The position numbers and the translations under genes were made by a program. A stretch of DNA of 5,258 nt, from assembly GCA_947178245.1 (NCBI GenBank), contig CAMWXO010000115.1, forward strand, positions 1 to 5,258, read 5' to 3'. The number at the start of each line of letters is the position of its first letter. Positions within the stretch are counted from its first letter, which is position 1. This document shows, piece by piece, positions 1-5,258 of this stretch. The stretch comes from an uncultured Porphyromonadaceae bacterium. Lineage in GTDB: Bacteria; Bacteroidota; Bacteroidia; Bacteroidales; Muribaculaceae. Below the pieces are notes generated by a model, which was given only the letters and a program-made list of their open reading frames with translations, was not told the origin of the DNA and did no database searches.

Positions 1-27
1 TTGCCGATATCGGCAAGTTTTTGTTTT
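1..27 (+). terminator. Probable intrinsic terminator of a plus-strand gene left of the window
   Basis: Bases 1-16 are a perfect palindrome (TTGCCGATATCGGCAA) that can fold into a 6-bp stem with an ATAT loop. It is followed at once by a T-rich run at 17-27 (GTTTTTGTTTT). The T-run lies on the plus-strand 3' side, so the signal would end transcription of a gene entering from the left and converging on the minus-strand genes here. The stem may be longer, because the window begins at its first base. Whether it also stops the minus-strand operon depends on an A-rich plus-strand run just outside the window. Confidence 0.6.
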
Positions 28-115
28 AAAGTCTAACACGCGCGGCATGAAATGAATGATATGGAATTAATTAGCTCGAAGATATGTGCGTGCCTTTGTA
101 GCGGGCGTCGGAATA
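28..115. other. Short intergenic region between converging transcripts
   Basis: This AT-richer stretch separates the stop codon of the last minus-strand gene from the hairpin at the left edge. I see no open frame, tRNA-like cloverleaf, direct repeat, or Bacteroidota-type promoter (TAnnTTTG near -7) pointing into a gene. No strong minus-strand hairpin with a T-run was found, so the operon's own terminator is either the edge palindrome used in both directions or lies beyond the window. Confidence 0.5.
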
Positions 116-604
116 TCAACGGAGAGCATTGCCGGTATCGCCTTCAGGCGATCCTATAAGGCGGAGTAGCTGCTGCAGCTCATGGGCGTTCCAGAAGCCG
201 GTGTATTCGTCGCAGACGGCTTCTCCGTCTTTCTCGCGGCATGCGTAGAGCGCCCAGCGTCCTTCTTCGCGGGCGAGCACGTAGTGGCAGCCGTCTCTGA
301 CGAGATGGAAGTGGTGTATGCACCATCCCCATGCGGCTTCCTCCTCATCGTCGGCGAAGCCGAGCAGATGTATCACCTGCGTGTGGAGCGGACAGGGTTC
401 GAAGTAGCGCCACTCGTCGGCCTCCACTGTATATGCCTCATTAGAGTTCCGAACTATTACCGAGGCCTTCCCCGGCCCGGGGAGCCCGAGCACTTTTGCC
501 ATGACCGGCGCCACGCGCCCGTTGAGGCGATACCAGATGATGTCGCCGGCTTCCACCTCGTGGCTCAAATCGCGTGGAGGAGTGTCGGGATAGTTGAGAA
601 TCAC
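116..604 (-). CDS. Hypothetical protein with N-terminal small beta-type module and C-terminal HELQ-type module
   Basis: A 162-residue soluble protein without signal peptide or membrane segment; I cannot assign a function. Residues about 18-70 (starting GDIIWYRLNGR and ending WRYFEPCPL) look like a small beta-barrel of SH3-like type. Residues about 77-151 form a second module with several aromatic and cysteine residues, ending in HELQQLLRLIG. That ending resembles a motif I recall from small proteins on Bacteroidales phages and integrative elements, where it usually reads close to VHELQHALRLCG. The start is a GTG at 602-604, 5 bases after the tyrA stop; the next in-frame ATG is residue 35 and would cut away most of the first module. 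The frame stays open upstream inside tyrA, but no better start is evident. The position suggests co-transcription as the last operon gene. The reading frame is sound; the module assignments are inference. Confidence 0.8.
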   Translation of the reverse strand: MILNYPDTPPRDLSHEVEAGDIIWYRLNGRVAPVMAKVLGLPGPGKASVIVRNSNEAYTVEADEWRYFEPCPLHTQVIHLLGFADDEEEAAWGWCIHHFHLVRDGCHYVLAREEGRWALYACREKDGEAVCDEYTGFWNAHELQQLLRLIGSPEGDTGNALR

Positions 605-609
605 GGGCT

Positions 610-1386
610 TCAGCTGAAGATGTTGTGGCGCACCCTGTCGAGAAAAGCCTTCATCGCGGCGGCATCGCGGCGGTCGATGATGTCTTTCAATTGTGATAGA
701 TGCTCCTGTATGAGCGAGATCTGGGTGGAAGTGTGCGGATTGAAGAGTATCTCGGTGAGCAGGAAGTCGTCTTCATTCATCAGCCCGTTGGCGATGGCGA
801 GATGGCGCTTGAAGGTGGTGCCCGGAGCGTCCTGGTGCTTCATCACGCTGCCGAAGACGAGCGTGGACGTGAACGGTATGGAGAGTGAATAGGCAATGGT
901 CTCGTCATGCTCGGCGAAGGTGTATTCCTCTATGTGGAGGCGCAGTTTCCTGTAGAGATCGCGGAAGAAAGCCTTTCCCTCCTCATCGCCTTCCTTTATG
1001 ATGATGGCATTCTCGTGGGCCAGGTTGCTGAGCGAGGCGAATGTGGGGCCGAACATCGGGTGTGTAGACACGAACCGGAATCCCTTCTCGGCGTAAAACT
1101 CGGGGAGGCCCGTCTTCACGCTCGCTATGTCGGAAAGGATTGCCGTAGCCGGGATGTAGGGCAGCACCTTCTCGAAAGCCTCGATGGTGTATTTCACCGT
1201 GGCTGCGTTTATGACGAGTTCCGGAGCGAAAGCCTCAGCCTCGGCCAGATCCATGAAGCGCTCCACGTTGAATGTGAATTTCAGGTGCTCGGGATTCGGG
1301 TCGTAGATGGCCACCCGGTGGTCGAAACTGAGGAGGTCGCAGAAGAAGGAGCCCATCTTGCCGGCTCCGAGTATAAGGATTTTCAT
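610..1386 (-). CDS. tyrA: Prephenate dehydrogenase, single-domain
   Basis: Catalyses oxidative decarboxylation of prephenate to 4-hydroxyphenylpyruvate with NAD(P)+ in the cytoplasm, the committed step of tyrosine synthesis. The 258-residue protein opens with a Rossmann fold: GAGKMG at residues 7-12 and an acidic Asp29 at the end of the second strand, which favours NAD+ over NADP+. SDIASVK (85-91) and STHPMFGP (107-114) are family signatures, and His109 is the likely catalytic histidine. EHDE (159-162) begins the helical dimerisation domain. It has no chorismate mutase and no C-terminal ACT domain; in Bacteroidota the mutase is usually fused to DAHP synthase elsewhere, so feedback control is probably not in this polypeptide. 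The ATG start overlaps the rnhB stop in ATGA (1383-1386). Arogenate as substrate cannot be ruled out from sequence. Confidence 0.95.
   Translation of the reverse strand: MKILILGAGKMGSFFCDLLSFDHRVAIYDPNPEHLKFTFNVERFMDLAEAEAFAPELVINAATVKYTIEAFEKVLPYIPATAILSDIASVKTGLPEFYAEKGFRFVSTHPMFGPTFASLSNLAHENAIIIKEGDEEGKAFFRDLYRKLRLHIEEYTFAEHDETIAYSLSIPFTSTLVFGSVMKHQDAPGTTFKRHLAIANGLMNEDDFLLTEILFNPHTSTQISLIQEHLSQLKDIIDRRDAAAMKAFLDRVRHNIFS
1383..1386 (-). promoter_or_regulatory. ATGA stop/start overlap between rnhB and tyrA
   Basis: On the minus strand the four bases ATGA contain the tyrA start codon and the rnhB TGA stop. The preceding mRNA stretch (ACACTGCACACGA) has no purine-rich Shine-Dalgarno sequence, so tyrA translation probably relies on ribosomes finishing rnhB, or on the SD-independent initiation common in Bacteroidota. 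Confidence 0.6.
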
Positions 1387-1994
1387 TCGTGTGCAGTGTT
1401 ATCAGATTCAATTATACGCCGGCATGGGCCGAACGAGCGGCGGTGGTGGGGCGTGAGCCCCAGCCGGGCGATGGCCTCAAGGTGATCTTTGGTAGGATAG
1501 GCCATATTCTTTTCCCATCCGTAGCCCGGACACTCCGAAGCGAGGCGCTTCATCAGCTCGTCGCGGTGGGTCTTTGCGAGCACCGAGGCTGCGGCTATGC
1601 TCATATAGGTGGCATCGCCCTTCACCACAGTGTCGCAGGGCACGTCGCGCCAGGGGCGGAAACGGTTGCCGTCTACTATTACGTGCTCAGGAATAAGGCC
1701 GAGGCCGTCAAGGGCCCGCTGCATCCCGGTGATGGATGCGTTGAGGATATTGATGGAGTCGATCTCCTCCGGGTCTACCATCACCACCGCCCATGCGAGG
1801 GCCTCCTTCTCTATCACCGGCCGCAGGCGTTCACGCTGCAGGGCCGTCAGTTTTTTTGAGTCGTTGAGTGCGTCGCAAGTGAAATCCGGTGGAAGTATCA
1901 CTGCGGCACAAGCCACAGGCCCTGCGAGGCATCCGCGCCCCGCCTCATCGCAGCCGGCTTCGGTGAGGCCGGCGGTCATATACGGTTTAAGCAT
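1383..1994 (-). CDS. rnhB: Ribonuclease HII
   Basis: Cleaves the RNA strand of RNA-DNA hybrids and cuts 5' of single ribonucleotides embedded in duplex DNA, starting ribonucleotide excision repair; cytoplasmic and metal-dependent. The 203-residue length is normal for the family. Residues 15-27 contain CDEAGRG, with catalytic Asp16 and Glu17 and the GRG motif (19-21). LNDSKKL is at 43-49, Asp108 lies in VDGN, and Asp127 in KGDATY is the fourth metal ligand. SIAAASVLAKTHRD (132-145) is the family's most conserved helix. AYPTKDH (165-171) carries Tyr166, the probable sensor of the RNA-DNA junction, and TPHHRRSF (181-188) closes the domain. The ATG start at 1994 overlaps the upstream stop by 8 bp and gives the MLKPYM beginning expected from Bacteroidales relatives; Met6 is a less likely start. 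No catalytic residue is missing. Confidence 0.97.
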   Translation of the reverse strand: MLKPYMTAGLTEAGCDEAGRGCLAGPVACAAVILPPDFTCDALNDSKKLTALQRERLRPVIEKEALAWAVVMVDPEEIDSINILNASITGMQRALDGLGLIPEHVIVDGNRFRPWRDVPCDTVVKGDATYMSIAAASVLAKTHRDELMKRLASECPGYGWEKNMAYPTKDHLEAIARLGLTPHHRRSFGPCRRIIESDNTAHE

Positions 1995-4989
1995 CGGTTT
2001 CGGAGAGTTTGGAAGTGTCAGACGGTTTTGAAATTATACCTTTCCCTTTCCTGCCGTTGATAGCGATCTGGAGCGGGGAGTCGAACTCCACCACCCGCAA
2101 GGGGCCTTTCTCGTAGACGGCAGGGAGCGAGTCAAGATACTCCTCGTCGAAGAAGCCGTTGCCGGCCGAGGGGTCTACGGTGAAGTAGCCCACGCCGAAC
2201 GAGGTGAGATTCTGGAAGAAATGCGTGCCTTGCGAGGGCTCTATGCGGTAGCCTTTCATGGCATACTCCACTATCACACGCGCACCGGCTATCTGTGGCC
2301 AGCGCACCGGGATGCCGAGGGCTGAATCGCTCGAGCCCCAGCGTCCCGGGCCGATGAGCACGTAGGGACGCCCCTGATCGGTGAGCATACGGTTTACGGC
2401 ATCCACCTCCTGCGCGAGCTGCACGTTGCCCGAGGGGTCGAAATCCTTCCCCCTCACGTAGGCTACGGTCATCACGTTGTCCATCAGGCCATGGCCGAGG
2501 GCGGAGTCGCTCTTCACTATCAGGTCGGTGTCGGGGAAGTCGAGCAGCGAGTCGTCGAGCATCTCCTTGCGGTCTACGATAGGACGCATCTGCAGCCAGT
2601 AGAGCATTCCCTTGCGTTTGCTTTTCGCGGCATCCGAAGCGATGATTCCGGCAAACTCTATCTCCACAGGGCGCCCCATCTCATACTGTCCGGTGGCGAG
2701 CATCAGTCCGGCCGCTTTCGCAAGGGGATACACCTCCTGCTTCAGCACATTGCCGAACGTGACCAGTTTCCGGCCGGGGCCGAACTCGCTGTCGCGTATC
2801 ATATAGTCGTTGAGGTCGAAAGTGGAGACGAGATATTTCAGGGCCCCGGTCTTGAAAGCCTCGGCCACCGGAATCTTTTTCAGGTTGAAGGCGTCGTCGG
2901 TGCTGAAGTCGGTTGCTTCCGTCTGCTGCAGGGCATAGATGTTGCGCTGGGTGTCGCGCAGCGCGAGCTGCACGGTGGAAGTCTGGAGCACCTTTCCCGG
3001 ATGGGCCGGCGAGAAGCGGAGTGCCTGGCCGCCGTCCACTATATATTTACCCAGTCCGGCCGCCACCTCCACCACGCCCTCCTCAGGCAGTTCATCGCCG
3101 ATGGGGTAATAGTTGAGCGAGCGCCCCACTCCTGAGAAGGAGGGGTAATAGAGTCCGGCGTGATCCTCGCCCACCACTTCCTGAAGGATTATTGCCATCT
3201 TCTCCTGGTCTATCACATTGCTCGTGGCGTTCATGTAGAGCTTGGAGTCGGAGAAGAATACCGATGCGTAGACACCTTTCACGGCATCGCAGAGTTGCCT
3301 GAGCATAGCCTCGCGGTCGTCGAGGTGCGGAATCATGTAGGTGGAATAGATTCCGGCGAAAGGCTGATAGTGGGAGTCTTCGAGCAGCGACGAGCTGCGC
3401 ACGGCCAGGGGCCTGTCGACCACATCGTAGAGATATTCGAAATCCTCCTTCAGCGACTTGGGGAGCTTCGCCTTCAGGAAAGCCTGCAGGATCTCTTCGT
3501 CGGAGGCGTCGCTCAGAGCCACGGGGTAGAGATTGTTGGTCTCCATAAACTCGTCGAAGATGTCGGTGCATATCACCACCGTGCGGGGAATCGTGATCGT
3601 GATTCCATCGAGGTTGTCGAATGCCGGATTGCGCTTTATGATCTGGTCGATGAAGGCGAGTCCGCGCCCCTTGCCGCCCATCGAGCCCTGCCCGATGCGC
3701 GCGAAGCTGCTGTAGCGGTCGAAGCGCCCCTTGCGGAAGATGGCTACCACGCCACGGTTTTTCATTCTTCTGTATTGCAGGATGGAGTCGAGGATCTGCC
3801 TCCTCACTGCCGGCGCCTGATCCATGGTCTCGAAGCGGAGGCTGTTGAGGGCCTCGGCTATGGGGAAGAGCGCGCGGCTGTAGAGCCAGCGCGAGAAGTC
3901 ATTGTTGGCGCAATGGCGGAACAGGGCTTCCGACGGGATATTATTGACGGCCATCTGCAGGTCTTTCAGCTCGTGGAAGCGCATCAGTTCGTTGCCCGTC
4001 AGCGGGTCTTTCACGATGAAGTCGCCGAAGCCGAAGAGGAGATCGACCGCCTTGCCGAGATCCAGGGGCAATGTCTTGCTCTCTTTGTCGAGAAATGTCA
4101 GGCGCATCGCTTCGGCCAGTCGCCTGTTGGCTGCCTCCTGGCTTTCGAGTATGATCGGGACGAATGGGTTGCGCTCATGCACGTAGGCCGCGAAGCGCAG
4201 TCCGGCATGAGGATCCTTCACCCCCGCCCGGGGAAACCTGACATCGCTGATGATGCCAAGCAGATGCTTCCCGTAGCGGTCGAAGAGATATTGCGCCTCC
4301 TCGTAGTCGCGGGCGAGTAGCACTTTCGGGCGCCCGCGCATGCGGAGCATGCGCTCGTGGTCATTGAGGGCCTCGGTGGAGAACTCTTTCGACTGCTGCA
4401 GAAGATGCTTGAAGAGGTGGGGGAGGAGCGAGCTGTAGAAGCGTATGGAGTCTTCCACGAAGAGTATGCACTGCACTCCCACGTCGAGAATGTCGTGCTC
4501 GGCGTTCAGGCGGTCTTCCATAAGCTTGATGATGGCCAGGATCAGGTCTACGTTGCCGAGCCATGAGAACACGTAGTCCACTCCTGAGAGGTCTTCATTC
4601 GCTATGCGCCGGCGCACTTCCTTCGAGAAAGGCGTGAGCACCACGAGGGGCACGTCGGGGCAGATGCGCTTTATCTCCTTGGCCTGCGTGAAAGTCTCCG
4701 AGACATCTACTCCCGGCATGGCCATGATGAGGTCGAAATGCTTCTCGGCGAGGATGGCGAATGCCTCTTCGTAGTTGGCCACCATGGTGAAGCGGGGAGG
4801 CGACGAGAGATTGAGCGAGACGTATTCAAAATACACTTGTTCCTCCACTCGGCCGTCTTCCTCCATCATGAAGGCGTCGTAGGGTGTGGCTATCAGCAAA
4901 ACAGAGAAGACACGCTTCTGCATCAGGTCGGCAAAAGCAGTGTCTCTCAAGTGTATGCTGTCGTTAAGGTCAAATCTTGCGCTGTTCAC
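1987..4989 (-). CDS. Two receiver-like domains fused to a PpsA/PPDK-type ATP-grasp domain; no PEP barrel
   Basis: A 1000-residue cytoplasmic protein of unknown substrate. Residues about 27-160 have a receiver fold pattern (FDLIMAM, VVLTPFSKEV) but lack the acidic pair and phosphoacceptor Asp. Residues about 172-322 form a second receiver keeping the acidic pair (VED, 178-180), Asp249 in ISDVRFP, Ser283 and Lys302, with an insertion after its first helix. A helical linker (325-425) follows. Residues about 430-806 match the PEP synthase/pyruvate phosphate dikinase nucleotide-binding domain: GGKGRG (438-443), AVRSSSLLEDS (529-539), GLGKYIVDGG (645-654), EIEF (776-779) and LQMRPI (799-804), so ATP binding looks intact. 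The last 194 residues contain GPGRWGSSD (880-888) and SQGTHFFQN (919-927), possibly a diverged phosphohistidine domain. The PEP/pyruvate-binding barrel is absent, so a PEP synthase reaction by this chain alone is unlikely. Related large proteins are common in Bacteroidota, usually named PEP/pyruvate-binding domain proteins. It lies between hemD and rnhB, overlapping both. Confidence 0.93.
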   Translation of the reverse strand: MNSARFDLNDSIHLRDTAFADLMQKRVFSVLLIATPYDAFMMEEDGRVEEQVYFEYVSLNLSSPPRFTMVANYEEAFAILAEKHFDLIMAMPGVDVSETFTQAKEIKRICPDVPLVVLTPFSKEVRRRIANEDLSGVDYVFSWLGNVDLILAIIKLMEDRLNAEHDILDVGVQCILFVEDSIRFYSSLLPHLFKHLLQQSKEFSTEALNDHERMLRMRGRPKVLLARDYEEAQYLFDRYGKHLLGIISDVRFPRAGVKDPHAGLRFAAYVHERNPFVPIILESQEAANRRLAEAMRLTFLDKESKTLPLDLGKAVDLLFGFGDFIVKDPLTGNELMRFHELKDLQMAVNNIPSEALFRHCANNDFSRWLYSRALFPIAEALNSLRFETMDQAPAVRRQILDSILQYRRMKNRGVVAIFRKGRFDRYSSFARIGQGSMGGKGRGLAFIDQIIKRNPAFDNLDGITITIPRTVVICTDIFDEFMETNNLYPVALSDASDEEILQAFLKAKLPKSLKEDFEYLYDVVDRPLAVRSSSLLEDSHYQPFAGIYSTYMIPHLDDREAMLRQLCDAVKGVYASVFFSDSKLYMNATSNVIDQEKMAIILQEVVGEDHAGLYYPSFSGVGRSLNYYPIGDELPEEGVVEVAAGLGKYIVDGGQALRFSPAHPGKVLQTSTVQLALRDTQRNIYALQQTEATDFSTDDAFNLKKIPVAEAFKTGALKYLVSTFDLNDYMIRDSEFGPGRKLVTFGNVLKQEVYPLAKAAGLMLATGQYEMGRPVEIEFAGIIASDAAKSKRKGMLYWLQMRPIVDRKEMLDDSLLDFPDTDLIVKSDSALGHGLMDNVMTVAYVRGKDFDPSGNVQLAQEVDAVNRMLTDQGRPYVLIGPGRWGSSDSALGIPVRWPQIAGARVIVEYAMKGYRIEPSQGTHFFQNLTSFGVGYFTVDPSAGNGFFDEEYLDSLPAVYEKGPLRVVEFDSPLQIAINGRKGKGIISKPSDTSKLSETDA

Positions 4990-4992
4990 TTA
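4986..4992 (-). promoter_or_regulatory. GTGA stop/start overlap that fixes the start of the ATP-grasp gene
   Basis: On the minus strand the hemD stop TGA (4988-4986) overlaps a GTG start (4989-4987). In the frame of the downstream gene, the codon just before this GTG is TAA (4992-4990), so GTG is the first possible codon. The next ATG is residue 23 (4921-4923), directly before the first receiver-like domain. I prefer GTG because the intervening residues (RDTAFADL) look conserved with Bacteroidales relatives as I recall them. No Shine-Dalgarno sequence is visible upstream. Confidence 0.6.
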
Positions 4993-5258
4993 GGCGATTC
5001 TTTCATGTGGGTTTCGAGAAAATGTTCGAGAGCGGCTGTCATCGACGGGCTTTCAGGCGTGGGGGCGCTGAAGTCGAGCCTCAGGCCGGCGTCTTCCACG
5101 GCCTTGGCGGTGGTGGGGCCGAATGTGCCGATATATTTGCCGTTGGCCGTCTGGGCGAAGTCGGGGAAATTCTTGGTGAGCGACTTTATTCCTGACGGGG
5201 AGAAGAAGAGCAGCACGTCGTAGTCGAAAGGCTCGTCGGGGGTGAAGTCGTTGGTAAG
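4986..5258 (-). CDS. hemD: Uroporphyrinogen-III synthase, C-terminal part (5' end outside the window)
   Basis: Cyclises hydroxymethylbilane with inversion of ring D to give uroporphyrinogen III, the branch point to haem, sirohaem and cobalamin; cytoplasmic. Only the last 90 residues are present and the frame runs off the right edge without a start. The visible part starts LTNDFTPDEPFDYDV and holds family features of the second domain: a strand ending in FFSPSGIKSL, then KYIGTFGPTTAKAVEDAG with the conserved glycine/threonine turn, then APTPESPSMTAALEHFL. This last stretch is typical of the Bacteroidota version. The enzyme family is poorly conserved overall, but these blocks together are distinctive. 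The GTG codon at 5214-5216 is internal (Val in YDVLLFF), not a start. The stop overlaps the next gene by 4 bp. Confidence 0.9.
   Translation of the reverse strand, partial: LTNDFTPDEPFDYDVLLFFSPSGIKSLTKNFPDFAQTANGKYIGTFGPTTAKAVEDAGLRLDFSAPTPESPSMTAALEHFLETHMKESPK

Noticed and set aside
28..115. Possible small RNA, tRNA or CRISPR repeat in the gap
   Set aside because: No cloverleaf, repeat series or stable structure could be found in this short stretch.
182..892. 236-codon plus-strand open frame across the last gene and tyrA
   Set aside because: Antisense to two minus-strand genes with sensible protein sequences; its composition is low-information and no domain is seen.
907..1485. Plus-strand open frame antisense to tyrA and the rnhB end
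   Set aside because: It covers conserved tyrA motifs in the opposite strand, and no independent coding signal is visible.
3092..3571. Minus-strand out-of-frame open frame inside the large gene, considered as a sign of a frameshift
   Set aside because: The main frame runs uninterrupted with ATP-grasp motifs on both sides and across this stretch, and the alternate frame is arginine-rich and featureless.
3160..4320. 386-codon open frame on the plus strand
   Set aside because: It lies wholly antisense to the ATP-grasp gene, whose domains are clear. Its translation shows no recognisable motif and is the usual shadow of a GC-rich, biased reading frame.
1987..4989. Annotation as phosphoenolpyruvate synthase (ppsA) or pyruvate phosphate dikinase (ppdK)
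   Set aside because: The ATP-grasp domain matches, but the PEP/pyruvate barrel is missing and no canonical TSHAA phosphohistidine motif is present, so the gene name is not justified.
5214..5216. GTG as the start of a short 76-residue gene
   Set aside because: The frame stays open to the window edge, and residues before it (FDYD) continue the hemD strand, so it is an internal valine.

Overview
The window looks like a chromosomal segment of a Bacteroidales bacterium, perhaps Muribaculaceae. The protein sequences resemble Bacteroidota family members (RNase HII beginning MLKPYM, a stand-alone short prephenate dehydrogenase, a Bacteroidota-type receiver/ATP-grasp protein). None of the four visible gene starts has a clear Shine-Dalgarno sequence, which fits that phylum. 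Base composition is moderately GC-rich by eye. The family-level placement is inference.

All genes lie on the minus strand and form one tightly packed, probably co-transcribed array. Read in transcription order from the right edge: the C-terminal 90 codons of hemD (uroporphyrinogen-III synthase); a 1000-residue protein with two receiver-like domains and a PpsA/PPDK-type ATP-grasp domain; rnhB (RNase HII); tyrA (prephenate dehydrogenase); and a 162-residue protein of unknown function. Three junctions overlap (4, 8 and 4 bp) and the last gap is 5 bp. No internal promoter or terminator is visible, so expression probably depends on a promoter to the right of the window, with translational coupling. 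The first 115 bases carry no gene. They start with a perfect 16-bp palindrome followed by a T-rich run, which looks like an intrinsic terminator for a plus-strand gene converging from the left.

hemD, rnhB and tyrA are housekeeping genes for tetrapyrrole synthesis, removal of ribonucleotides from DNA, and tyrosine synthesis. The centre of interest is the large protein. It would usually be labelled PEP synthase or 'PEP/pyruvate-binding protein', but it ends about 195 residues after the ATP-grasp domain and so has no room for the PEP/pyruvate-binding barrel. It starts with a degenerate receiver domain and a second receiver that keeps its key residues. Its C-terminal tail may be a strongly diverged phosphohistidine domain centred on His923. 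It reads as a phospho-regulated phosphotransfer protein with unknown substrate. The last gene carries a C-terminal motif reminiscent of small proteins on Bacteroidales phages and integrative elements.
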